DNA of 64,000 nucleotides. It comes from CBDCWT01 sp965223305. GTDB lineage: Bacteria > Planctomycetota > Planctomycetia > Pirellulales > Pirellulaceae. The notes under the pieces were generated by a model, which had not been told where the DNA came from, did not search any database, and saw only the letters and a program-made list of their open reading frames with translations. How positions within the stretch are numbered: the first letter of the stretch is position 1; each line of letters starts with the position of its first letter. This document shows positions 19,601 through 26,241 of this stretch, piece after piece. Position numbers and translations under genes: made by a program. The stretch covers positions 1 to 64,000 of the forward strand of contig CBDCWT010000026.1 in NCBI GenBank assembly GCA_965223305.1. The letters are read 5' to 3'.

Positions 19601-22600
19601 CGTCGAGACGCCGTCAGAGACGTCGACCTGGAACGTCATCGTGTAGTCGACCAGCTGATTGGGCAGCTCCGCCATGTGTGCTGTGGGACTGTCGGCGTCC
19701 ACGATCGGCACCGGCGGGCCGCTGGTCTGTGTCCAGAGATAGGTCACCGTGCCCCCAGGGAACGAGACGGGGTCGATCATCAACTCGACCGGATCGCCCA
19801 CACGGTAGGTGGGCAGGCTCTCATGGGTGACGGTGACATCCTTCCAGTTGATCTGGTTCGTACCCGCTCCGTGATAGTTGGTCATCAAGATCGGCTTGAT
19901 ATAGGCCGTGCCGGTGCGGAACTTGGAGGCCGCCGAGGGGCTTTCGCCCGTGATCGTTCCTGTGTATTCCTGCCAATCGGCGTCCGGGACCGGCTGATAG
20001 CCGAGCGGATAGTAGTTATAGCTGGCTCCGTAGCGGGCATTGCCCACCGCGGTCCCCGAGGTGACCGTGCCCAGCGACGAGGGCCAAGGGCTTTTGAGCG
20101 TAATCGTGTCGTTGATAAGGTCGATCCCACCTTGATCCCAAATTCCGGAGGAGGAGTGGTGGATGAGGCGCGAGTAGGAATAGTCCGGGTAGGTGTGACC
20201 GGTTGAGTCTTGGTAGCCGTACCAGATGAAGTTCCGCTTGTATCCGGTCGAGCCGTCGTGCCAGCCACTGGCGTCGTTGAGGTAGATGACGGTATCGCCG
20301 GGGTCGAGATCCTGGGCCAACGTGGTTTGGGCCGAGCCAGAAACCAATCGTATATGCCTGGCTTCGATGCGGTTGAAGTCGATATCGTAGGAATCGAAAC
20401 CCAGGTATTGCTTGTTAGCGGCCACGTAGAGCCCCCCCGCCCCGTCACCGGATTGAGCCCAACCGCTGAGCCGGTAGGTCTCGCTGGTGTCGACCGGAAT
20501 GAAATCGTCCCCGATGTAGGTCGTCTTGGCCGTTGTCGAGACCGTTTCAGAACCGCTAAACGTGGTGGCATCGAGGGCCGTTTCGACTGCTCCTACTACG
20601 GCACTCCCCGCGTCCACATTCACCGAGACGAACTCGGTCCAGGTGTCGGTGCCATCAGAGATCTCGACCTGAAAGCCCAGTGAGTAATCGATGAACGAAT
20701 CGGGAGTCACAATGCTGACGGTCGAAGTGTCTTCACCTGCAGCAGTGACCTGGGCCCCAGAGATCTGATTCCACTCGTACGTCAAGTTGCCCGGAGGATG
20801 GTCGATCGCGTTGACGTGCAAGTCGACAGTATCTCCCGCTTGGAAGCGATCCAAGCTCTCGTGCGTGAACTCGACGTTCCGCCAGTTGATCTGGTTCGTA
20901 CCCGCTCCGTGATAGTTGGTCATCAAAATTGGCTTGATGTAAGCCGTACCGGTACGGAACTTAGTAGCCGACGAGGCGCTTTCGCCAGTGATCGTGCCCG
21001 AATATTCCTGCCAATCGCCGTCAGGTACCGGGTCATAGCCGAGAGGATGGTAGTTATAGGTGGCTCCATAGCGGGAATTGCCGACCGCCGTGCCTGCGGT
21101 GACCGTACCTAGTGACGAAGGCCAGGGGTTTTTTAGCGTGATCGTGTCGTTGGTGAAGTTGATCCCGCTCTGGTCCCAAACTCCCGAGTAGTCGTCGTGA
21201 ACGTTGCGCGAGTAGGTATAGTCCGGGTAGGTGTGACCGGTCGAGTCTTGGTAGCCGTACCAGATGAAGTTACGTTTGTACCCGGTCGAACCATCGTGCC
21301 AGCCTGTGGCGTCGTTGAGGTAGATGACCGTATCGCCGGGGTCGAGATCCTGGGCCAACGTGGTCTGGGCCGAACCAGAGACCAGCTGGACATGCTTACT
21401 TTCGATGCGGTTGAAGTCGATATCGTAAGAATCCCATCCCAAGTACTGCGCGTTGCCGGTGACGTAGAGCCCTCCCGCCCCGTCACCGGAATGAGCCCAG
21501 CCGCTGAGCCGATAGGTCTCGCTGGTGTCGACCGGGATGAAATCGTCTCCGATGTAGGTGGTCTTGGCCGTGGTGGAAACCGTTTCGGCACCGCCAAAGG
21601 TGGTGGCATCGAGACTGGCCGTGGCCCCATCCGAGGCCGTTTGCAAATCCGATTCTGCGGCATCGCCGTCGACTAGGCCTGCCCCAGCAACCATGCTGCT
21701 CAGTGGAATCGCCTCGGCCGTGTCCCGCAGCGATTGATAGAGCTCGTCGGGAGAGGCGCCGTTGACGGCCTCGAGCAACAGCGCTGCTAGACCCACGGCA
21801 TGGGCCGCTGACGCCGAAGTACCCAGGAAGTTGGGATCGGAATCGGTATCCTCAGGTACGTCGACACCGAAGAAGGTCGTGTTGCCACCATCGGGAGCAG
21901 TAAAGTCGGGCTTGGCTCGCGTGACCGGACTGGTATACGAGTTGCCCGCGGTGTCGAAGTAGATCGGAGTGCCGCCGACCGAAGAGTAGGGCTGCACATC
22001 CGGTGGTGTGGTGCCAAACTCCGGAGTGTCGTCCCAGAAAGTTGCCCCCACGGTGGCCGCACCGAAGGCGTTGGCGTGCCCGTAGATGGTGCTGCTGTTG
22101 GTGGCAAACTCGAGGTTCGTCATCCCAGACGTCGCGTTGCTGAACTCGACGTACTTGATCAAGTCGGGCGCATCGCCATCGTAGTTGACGATCATCAAGC
22201 TGTAATCGGCCGCTGCCCCGAGGTGTTGATACTGCAGCACTTCCACGGCATCGGCACCGAGGTTGCTATCGAGGCTGGCCGCCACCACCTTGTTCTGGTC
22301 GTTGAGGATGTAGATATCCATGTCGGTCGAAGCGCCGGCACTGCCGGTGACCGAAGCAAACGGCTGGTTCCACTGAAAGGAAAGCGTGACCTGCTGCCCG
22401 TCATCCAACGTAAAGCCCTGTTTGTCATCGACGGCCGTACCGGGATCGAAGTCGTGCGAGGTACCGCCGGCAAAGGGAGGTGCACCGTTGACTGAAGCAA
22501 GAGCACTGGCCGCATAGGTCGTCCCTTGCCGGTACGTGCTCTCGTAGGAATGGTCGGCGTTGTTGCCCGCGGCCACAAAATAGCCGACACCCTCGGCGTA

Positions 22601-22975
22601 GGCGTTGTCGATCGCTTGGGCGATGATGCCGTCCTGGAAGAAGGGCTCGGCATAGTACATCACGTCGTCGACGATCAGGTTCGCGCCGGCCGTTTCGTGT
22701 AGGTCGGTGATGCTCTGCGCAAAAGCAGCTTGGCCCAGCGTCGCGGTGGCAAAGGCCAGCTCGGCGCCGGGCGCGATGTCGTGGATCGTCTGCAGCATGG
22801 CGCGGCCTTCATCCAAGCCGCCGGAAGTCATGTCGCTGAGCACATTCACGGCGGTGGTATAGCCGTTGGGGTTGCCGTTACCGGGCAGCTCGCCCGCCGT
22901 GACGTCCGACGCCGCGTCGCCAAGGGTGTTGTAGCTGTCGGACAAGACGCCGATTGTGACCCCGAAACCGTCCAC
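10685..22975 (-). CDS. Giant RHS/YD-repeat protein with subtilase-like, Calx-beta-like, cohesin/dockerin-like domains and variable toxin tip
   Basis: 4,096 residues in this frame. Approximate order: subtilisin-like domain (1-440; Asp in GVLSDSY, Ser in LGTSASAAH); two near-identical 346-residue modules (~450-1140); a cohesin-like segment (~1230-1380); Calx-beta-type repeats (~1390-2070); an EF-hand/dockerin-like insert (~2640-2710, TDTNGDGVLSAEDAVLVANY); long YD/RHS repeats (~2280-3700, e.g. YDSLGRLDKI, YDELDRPFRETDELSN); RHS core (~3700-3805, HLGSVRDV, RARWYDPEVGRWLSEDPIS, DANLYRYVGN); then a unique ~285-residue tip of unknown activity. RHS proteins form a shell around a C-terminal toxin released at the core. 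The GTG at 22975 is not the biological start: the N-terminus with the LEDRRLL motif is in another frame (to 23705), separated by a one-base shift near 23000. Confidence 0.9.
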   Translation of the reverse strand: MDGFGVTIGVLSDSYNTLGDAASDVTAGELPGNGNPNGYTTAVNVLSDMTSGGLDEGRAMLQTIHDIAPGAELAFATATLGQAAFAQSITDLHETAGANLIVDDVMYYAEPFFQDGIIAQAIDNAYAEGVGYFVAAGNNADHSYESTYRQGTTYAASALASVNGAPPFAGGTSHDFDPGTAVDDKQGFTLDDGQQVTLSFQWNQPFASVTGSAGASTDMDIYILNDQNKVVAASLDSNLGADAVEVLQYQHLGAAADYSLMIVNYDGDAPDLIKYVEFSNATSGMTNLEFATNSSTIYGHANAFGAATVGATFWDDTPEFGTTPPDVQPYSSVGGTPIYFDTAGNSYTSPVTRAKPDFTAPDGGNTTFFGVDVPEDTDSDPNFLGTSASAAHAVGLAALLLEAVNGASPDELYQSLRDTAEAIPLSSMVAGAGLVDGDAAESDLQTASDGATASLDATTFGGAETVSTTAKTTYIGDDFIPVDTSETYRLSGWAHSGDGAGGLYVTGNAQYLGWDSYDIDFNRIESKHVQLVSGSAQTTLAQDLDPGDTVIYLNDATGWHDGSTGYKRNFIWYGYQDSTGHTYPDYTYSRNVHDDYSGVWDQSGINFTNDTITLKNPWPSSLGTVTAGTAVGNSRYGATYNYHPLGYDPVPDGDWQEYSGTITGESASSATKFRTGTAYIKPILMTNYHGAGTNQINWRNVEFTHESLDRFQAGDTVDLHVNAIDHPPGNLTYEWNQISGAQVTAAGEDTSTVSIVTPDSFIDYSLGFQVEISDGTDTWTEFVSVNVDAGSAVVGAVETALDATTFSGSETVSTTAKTTYIGDDFIPVDTSETYRLSGWAQSGDGAGGLYVAANKQYLGFDSYDIDFNRIEARHIRLVSGSAQTTLAQDLDPGDTVIYLNDASGWHDGSTGYKRNFIWYGYQDSTGHTYPDYSYSRLIHHSSSGIWDQGGIDLINDTITLKSPWPSSLGTVTSGTAVGNARYGASYNYYPLGYQPVPDADWQEYTGTITGESPSAASKFRTGTAYIKPILMTNYHGAGTNQINWKDVTVTHESLPTYRVGDPVELMIDPVSFPGGTVTYLWTQTSGPPVPIVDADSPTAHMAELPNQLVDYTMTFQVDVSDGVSTVTKLVSIDVDVLDDYDAALGSATATPAGTFDINDTVTLQINNITFDNGTLSYQWEQVVGPDVTLQNADSATATFTVPDIATDELMFEVTVSDGHSEIVKDVLVTVNPSAADVELTLKLVDKLGNVLTTTTAGQEFILEVYAEDKRAVPKGVFSAYLDVLFDQELVSVVNAPEFSSDFPWASDYDITTPGVLSEAGAATGVVATTGSGQKLLYSATLVAEKAGTVTFRGDPADDLPTHVVTVYGQDSAVDESDISYDTATLQIVGASVPYSTAAACGGLTVLANNSPNQTTIYEDSSAGTTTAQITINSLAKCTVDVRIHETATGAGDAYSVVGNPDLDNLWIENGVPKSFDIVSVQDSDHSDEFIPIFVTARGPDHFISQTTTTSESDSSTVNIVDDDSGSACNPEILFSSAGQSDHTEGGSKTITFAKTGTCSSSMQLTWQTNGEGTLDYGVNGDWVLKDISGPITQPYILASSLPSLSLESYADTDAESASTVTLTATIDGVTATHIVNVYDPCQYSLSSSAGTINEGSANPYLDTDITVTATGDSSVCDSVVDISWTDDGGNGAEVDDFDVLSSGAPLVSGRGIRLTETSSTERTGTVTLRLYPDAVPEVSSTVTFSALNAADLPITINDDDGASGHLELVAGSQDAHEPDSFYYCGGAVSNTVTIQPISTSSWTNVSSDILTLKITGTAIEDVDYYVSSSSHTLVTNPPAGFIQVDIGTGNTTDVVLSVVPKEDADESEGTETVQFELITEAANTTPATVNIIDDAEGVVLEVDTADATELNSVAGRFGIRPADSSSQLCTNLRLIVDSNRANSASPPHPTVADYELKSGGTTLQTNPVANDPGFYQVADGPDYFSLNGHAEVLIDVIPQDDGDLESNEFVFAQVEVYQTEAQSWVRLPVGTVETITIHDNTLASISRAEIEIDAEPDNECLVCTTGGIDVDLQSGAPVVPIVPGFLDFLGQGTHGTQPVVRGQFEKPTGGWPDTIDVKVQVDDWDDTEPVHDDLPAPEVFQLDTSTYTEDAIAFAIPLDVEGLETGSYRVKLIGEEVAGPELWEVQTSHFVINRWEDNDVAPGLAFPFLKQIIDASILVKTATTPAKQDGVAVIRGDNSVSFYEENAGIYSPPAESVSTLTTETNFYVLEDRYGNEDRFAINSYSDSGWTWPAGSHYSTTDSNGNETKFYYDSLGRLDKIENPQNRETDLAYSSSGNVDTLTITDFADRDTKVDYDTSTASAPEIEVLYPDPDIGYDVGPQPKDTFVFDADNHVKTITRHAGGSPGSANQVIQFTYETLDFGYARDWGRLSTITWPDSKVWTLQEYRQGEALPTEITNTWSTTHPLFRDFDNKAKVKDARDNTSETKLDHRGRVEEYQDEHGQTFKFVRKLLPDPFGNYDSDKGEILVSTTADPDDFSNRSDVDALLRVNHTLEPQVTTYSYDGLRNVTGQTLPELGSSQSFTRSWPNHTLTRPTSYTNELNQSSTYTVQTNGNVTHSEDTSPDAAPNRNPGTTAGGFQNPLRQLDVDGDGNEDSDDFQDVIDEGTDGIGSVGPDKDPESGYTDTNGDGVLSAEDAVLVANYLNEEPTSGGSDSDPSYLAPPDQVIDYTYTDVTQDGVPAGMIKKVEVTTGRGTLTTEYDYYDGTETDGALQAVKDARYGLLESITYAAGTSLAETVSYGYDANGNIDSYTDEIGRVTLFVYDNLDRLVKITTPDPDGTGTGQDQLPLVTEYKYDAFGNVASVELTNTNTVTPTTTTTHTTCYYYDTRDRLVWQVDPDPGQNTTDASCNVTSLPADWDAAQNETLWSDRPITHFSSYDGNNNLKSVTDPEGRTTDFEYDKLDRLNKVIEPELFTTGTNASLKSVTGEVLQSGRPVTTFVYDNLGNLWSTTDSLGHTTDFRYDNWNRPILTLEPAPDGGANRPTTSYAYTNTDFGWVTAVTDPEGRTTESQTDFLGRTFYVAQPADIDAVQPISWFEYFDDSQLKVATDPLGNETHYGYDARARLKTITQPLSIVTTYHYDGANQIEKIVDPLSRETSYEYDDMGRVTKITPPDPDNQTGGEEPPTMDYLYDSIGNLLQSTDALGNVMGYEYDHLFRKTKSIDERGDTTDYTYDLVNNLEKLTDDLGNDTTWVYDELDRPFRETDELSNVRSYLYDAVGNLRQSTDAIGRVITYDYDDLYRVTEEQWDDGRTFALTYDLVNNLLSATDSAATADYTMQYDNLDRVILETQDLGSLTTPVIFSRDYDLVGNRLEFSANLGGSVANGAVAGGIDDFVTSYVYDEIYRLTEITQQDQGGNQVAAKHVGFEYDLASQMKEIARYTDTAAATLIAHSIYDYDLAGRVTGITHSKIEATQGWDGTTFVTTPSADPSTFAAYSFDYDKGNRLESMSSWRDNFVISYTYDARDQLASASYASGSVTAPFLPANESYTFDGNGNRTLVDGTQSYTTDPDNQLKSDSVYNYLYDEEGNRTKKTAITGGAYTEYSWDHRNRLVSVRDYDSSDNLLKQVDYTYDVFNRRIGKQLSDDGNTVFDEGSTWVYDGPHITLEFTDSDGDGSLEAKLSHRYLHGPVIDMILADEQVSVAWEEGATYWPLTDHLGSVRDVVASDGSVANHLVYDAFGNQLSGSTTYENVDFLFAYTGRDWDEDVELQYNRARWYDPEVGRWLSEDPISFAGGDANLYRYVGNGVTASGDPSGMITPTMVPSHGYGGGMANPMTGQTSNDPRHRPAPRPRPKPRPKSRPPIMVHSSDGGSFVVVRPPRPQEPSALDMLASTIFWTAMDELSKELIKESIHGSISAGGVIDTPTPVFVAFTASKGYHMAVSLDKEPFITMGSSTDMGPVIGGPWNYGSVGGFLRLTTAPDVESIVDSGWCANGFCSPHGDAAYVWEPEHDLTGQPNSSDGHHGLEGEYGWGLQLMVMHSYTNSVKSSYSEKERYSNWVYPWDPAASFNLHNNREMWVGDFRLFSDDAFDLDPNWIGL
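11568..11663 (-). repeat. RHS core segment in the full-length gene (third copy)
   Basis: In-frame counterpart of 2467-2563 and 6714-6810; the hinge at which tips would be exchanged. Upstream of ARWYDPE (QYNR) the full gene and the cassettes stop matching. Confidence 0.85.
19774..20582 (-). repeat. Internal RHS-gene repeat, unit 2
   Basis: Encodes the second copy of a module starting LDATTFSGSETVSTTAKTTY and running to the HESL segment. Period to unit 1 is 1,038 bp (346 codons), with long identical stretches. Confidence 0.85.
20812..21620 (-). repeat. Internal RHS-gene repeat, unit 1
   Basis: First copy of the module (LDATTFGGAETVSTTAKTTY...). It includes motifs such as RNFIWYGYQDSTGHTYPDY and ILMTNYHGAGTNQINW. 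The similarity is high enough for recombination or assembly collapse. Confidence 0.85.
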
Positions 22976-23705
22976 ATTGAGGTTCGTGCGCAGGTCGTCC
23001 GAAAGCTGTGCGGTTATCGCCCTGGGTCGAGACGGACGCGGTCTGAGAGATGAAGGGACGTACCGAGCGGACGCGGTTGAGGTCCGCTAGATCTTCCAGT
23101 TTGTCGATGGGAACTAAGCCTGAAATGACTTGGCGATGCGCACCGGTGACATCCATACCCAGCTCAGTGAGTTGCTTCTCCAGCTCGTCCGGATCCCCGT
23201 AGGCCACAACGTCCACGACCACTTTTTCTTCGCCCATTTCGTTGTGGACTTTGAGCAGCCGGTCTTCGGGCGTGAACTCCTGCAGCGGGCCGGGATGTTG
23301 GCGGACAATCTCCTCCTTGGCTTTGTGCTGCTCGAATTCAGGCACCAGAAAGGCCAGCTGAGTTCCCACTTTACGCAACTGGCCGTCCTTGGCGTCGCTG
23401 TGCGTGCCGAAGACCGAGAGGGTCGCTTTTTGCCAGGCGGAGGAGCTGTCGCGGGTCAGGTCAGCCACCTCGACTGCGGGTGGCTTCTCGCGGGGAAAGG
23501 CGTCGATCGGTTCCGCGGCGGGGGGCGAGGGATCTTTGGCTTCCGTTTCAGCGGGCCCCTTCTCTAGCGGCTGGCCGGCCAGCAGGCGGCGGTCTTCAAG
23601 CGACTCGGAAAGAAGTTTGCGGTACAGCTTTTGTCGGCGCAGACGCTGCTGACGTTTCTTGAGGCTGCGGCGAACGAGACTTGATAACTGGGGCAGTCGA
23701 TTCAT
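22878..23705 (-). CDS. N-terminal segment of the giant RHS protein (frameshifted from the main frame)
   Basis: A basic start (MNRLPQLSSLVRRSLKKRQQ) is followed by SLEDRRLLAG, the motif at the N-terminus of many large exported planctomycete proteins (similar to LEPR-XLL). Then comes a ~190-residue propeptide-like region (e.g. VVVDVVAYGDPDELEKQLTE, GLVPIDKLEDLADLNRVRSV) of the kind preceding subtilases. About residue 235 (nucleotide ~23000) the sense switches: ISQTASVSTQGD in this frame is continued by SDDLRTNLNVDGFGVTIGV in the main RHS frame. The last ~40 residues here are out-of-frame noise. One-base loss or gain explains it. If real, the RHS protein lacks its export segment. Confidence 0.75.
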   Translation of the reverse strand: MNRLPQLSSLVRRSLKKRQQRLRRQKLYRKLLSESLEDRRLLAGQPLEKGPAETEAKDPSPPAAEPIDAFPREKPPAVEVADLTRDSSSAWQKATLSVFGTHSDAKDGQLRKVGTQLAFLVPEFEQHKAKEEIVRQHPGPLQEFTPEDRLLKVHNEMGEEKVVVDVVAYGDPDELEKQLTELGMDVTGAHRQVISGLVPIDKLEDLADLNRVRSVRPFISQTASVSTQGDNRTAFGRPAHEPQCGRFRGHNRRLVRQLQHPWRRGVGRHGGRAAR

Positions 23706-23903
23706 GGGAGTATCCTCTCATCCCGTGTAATGAATCCCAGTGCGCGCAAGGGGGACTTTGAAGGCTTGCGTCGAGGGAGGGGCAATATGCTGCTTTTGAA
23801 ACTGCGATCTTTCGCCATTCTGCGGGCACAATATCTTGAATTCGTCGCACTTTTCTGAAGTGCGAAGCGTGCGGGAAGAGTTGCTGTATCACCGCAAGTT
23901 GTT

Positions 23904-23935
23904 CCCTCGCTGACGCTTCGGGTTCCGACGGAGGC
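23904..23935. repeat. Dispersed repeat CCTCGCTGACGCTTCGGGTT, copy 1
   Basis: Copy 2 lies at 24696-24727 with few changes. This short repeat is common in planctomycete intergenic DNA. Confidence 0.6.
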
Positions 23936-24377
23936 CCAGGGCAACTTCGAGACGTGCCGCTTGGGGCGCGGGCAGACAGGGGTGGTACCAAGCCGCGCGA
24001 AGCCATGCGGAACAGCACCGCACGCTTGGTCGCGACTGAAACGAGTTGTCTGGAGACCGAACACCGGCCGCTCCGAAATGTGTTTACACTCGGGCCCTAT
24101 AGGTACTAATGCAAAACGGAGACAAAAACGTCACGGAAAATTTAAAAACTTTCATCTTTCTTTCCGCGCCACGCGCCGGTGGACGTGTAACACCAATCAC
24201 ACAAACCACTTCACGACACGACATGGTGGTAAAAAAAATTTCACCCGATTTCGACGCGCACCATCAATTTGTTGGCGAATATCAAGTTGTGGACACAAAG
24301 ATCACACACGCGCTTTGTGCGTTTGGATTGTCTCAGATGAGCAGCTGTTGGTGCCGTGGGTTTGATGGACACCTCCG

Positions 24378-24450
24378 CCTCTATCCGGTTCATGTTTTTG
24401 ATCCTCTGCTTCTGCTTTTTTTGACAGGATTTACAGGATCAACAGGATGG
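24378..24450. repeat. ACAGGAT-type imperfect palindromic repeat, copy 1
   Basis: Left arm CTATCCGGTTCATG... and right arm TTTGACAGGATTTACAGGAT form an imperfect inverted repeat; nearly the same as 24566-24637. Confidence 0.7.
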
Positions 24451-24525
24451 CCGGGGATCGTGATCCAAAATCAGCCGCTGGGCGGTAGGCCCACGGTTTC
24501 GAATCAAGCAACTCCGATGTATTTT

Positions 24526-24555
24526 GGCTCGGCAGGAGCCTCGCCCTCCCGAGCG
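24526..24555. repeat. REP-like palindrome GGCTCGGCAGGAGCCTCGCC, copy 1
   Basis: Self-complementary core CTCGG...CCGAG; copy 2 at 24819-24848. Confidence 0.6.
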
Positions 24556-24565
24556 TCTTGCTCCG

Positions 24566-24637
24566 CCTCTATCCTGTTCAGCTTGTTGATCCTGTCTTCT
24601 GCTTTTTTGACAGGATTTACAGGATCGACAGGGATGG
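24566..24637. repeat. ACAGGAT-type imperfect palindromic repeat, copy 2
   Basis: Arms CTATCCTGTTCAGC... and TTTGACAGGATTTACAGGAT; see 24378-24450. Confidence 0.7.
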
Positions 24638-24695
24638 GCTGTGGGACGCAGCTTTGGCCAAGATTCCGCCCAAACCTAGTATTTCGTCGCTACTG

Positions 24696-24727
24696 CCCTC
24701 GCTGACGCTTTGGGTTTCGATTGAGGC
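24696..24727. repeat. Dispersed repeat CCTCGCTGACGCTTTGGGTT, copy 2
   Basis: Matches 23904-23935. Confidence 0.6.
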
Positions 24728-24818
24728 GTAACCTCGAAGCTTGGGCTTACTAACAGCGAATTCGAAATCTCGTGTACACAAGATTGCGAAAGCGAAAGTA
24801 CGAATTCAAAGCGATTTC

Positions 24819-24848
24819 GGCTCGGCGGGAGCCTCGCCCTCCCGAGCG
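24819..24848. repeat. REP-like palindrome GGCTCGGCGGGAGCCTCGCC, copy 2
   Basis: Matches 24526-24555. Confidence 0.6.
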
Positions 24849-24895
24849 CGTGGCGCGGATGTTGTTTTGCGCGGGGTGTGAGGGACACCTACGCC

Positions 24896-26241
24896 TTAAA
24901 TCCGTTCTCCTAGCCGTTCGGCCAGCCGGCGGAGTGGTAGACTGGCATCCTCCCGACTCAAATGAACCTGAATCAGACTCAGCTCCGTGTCGGCAGCCCA
25001 GGCCTTCCGCAGAGCCTCATCGAACTCGCCTTCGGTGGCGACCTCATACCCGCACCCACCACCGAGAACTTCCGGCAAACGGCTGTAGTTCCAACCGTGA
25101 ATCTCGTTGTACTCCCAATCACCCGGATGCAAGATCCGCTCAGTACCGTATCCGCCATTGTCCAACACCAGCACGATAGGCGCGAAACCGTGCCGCACGA
25201 TTGTGGAAAGCTCCATTCCGGTCATCTGAAACGCACCGTCGCCGCATACCACCAACACCCGGTCGTCGGGGCGCGCCACTTGAGCGCCCAGCGCAGCAGG
25301 AACCGAGAATCCCATCGACGTGTAGTAAGCAGGGCTGATGAAGTCGGTGCGATCGTGGGTCACTAACTCGGTCGCAGCGAACAGCGCATCGCCGATATCC
25401 GCGATCACGATCGTCTGATCGTCGATCTGCTGGTTGAGCCGAGCCATCACGCGAGTGATCGTCAACGGCTCGGTCGGGCGCAGCTGAAACGGCTGCTCGG
25501 CGTGGTCGCTGAGCGGTGGCGATTCCCGCCGCGGCGGCGTCGGGTCACGGCTAAGCAACTCGTCGATAAAGTCGCCCGGCAAGACATCGTGATAATGGTG
25601 ATGCCGGATCCGCAGCTGCTCGCTCGTCACATAAATACACTTGGCCGGATCGAGATTGGCGGTGTAGATCCCCAGGTTCAGGTCGGTCATGAAGGTACCG
25701 AGCAGCAACACGCAGTCGCTCTCCTCCACAAATTGGGTCACCGTAGCGTCCCCCATGGCACCTTCGTAGAGTCCGATGTAAAGCGGATGGGTCTCGCGAA
25801 TCACGCTCTTGCCCAGCAACGTCGAGGCGATCGGTATCTGCGCTGACTCGGCCAGCGTCAATACCTTGTCCTGCAGGCCAAAACGGTGGATCTCGATTCC
25901 AGCGATGATGATCGGCCGTTTGGATTGATTGAGCAGCCGGCTCGCCTCCTCAGCCGCTTCAGCCGCCGCTTGCATGTCGCTGACTAGCTCCGTCGGCTGA
26001 AACGAATGGGCGATGTGCGGCACCACATGCACCATGTCCCGCGGCAACTCCAAGTAGACAGGACGTTTGAACCTAGCTGCGGCATCCAAGACCCGGTCGA
26101 TCTCGCGAAACGCCGTCACCGGGTCCTTTAGTTCGGCCCCGGCGACGCACAGCTTCTCGAAGACCTCCAGCTGAGTCCGGAACTCGCGCACTTTGTGGTG
26201 CAGCAGTGGATTGTTCACTCGTTCGTCACCGAGCCGGGGGA
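24896..26241 (-). CDS. TPP-dependent 2-keto acid decarboxylase, C-terminal three quarters (frameshifted)
   Basis: Continues the gene begun at 26556 in another frame, from NNPLLHHKVREF onward (~445 residues). The central domain (e.g. RPIIIAGIEIHRFGLQ) and the C-terminal TPP-binding domain are intact, with the thiamine-diphosphate motif from CGDGAFQMTG to VLDNGGYGTER. Together with the N-terminal part this gives ~550 residues, the usual size of pyruvate/indolepyruvate-type decarboxylases, which convert 2-keto acids to aldehydes and CO2. The substrate cannot be told from sequence. The open frame extends to 26632, but residues upstream of ~26240 are out-of-frame noise. A missing G in the G-run at 26235-26239 would restore ...VLTGSPGLGDERVNNPL.... 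It is either a recent pseudogene or an assembly indel. Confidence 0.8.

Larger units (their letters stand above)
23706..24895. other. 1.2 kb intergenic region with dispersed repeats, upstream of the RHS gene
   Basis: No gene supported. The 5' part (to ~24100) must hold the RHS promoter; I cannot assign a clear -35/-10. The rest is made of short dispersed palindromic repeats listed separately, plus one degenerate CAGCCGCTGGGCG-type repeat at ~24475-24500. Confidence 0.55.

Noticed and set aside
23702..24064. 120-codon minus-strand frame upstream of the RHS gene
   Set aside because: It translates through a dispersed repeat (giving TRSVSEGT), a common false gene in planctomycetes.
24109..24705. 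198-codon plus-strand frame
   Set aside because: It consists of the ACAGGAT-type and REP-like repeats translated; no gene-like features.
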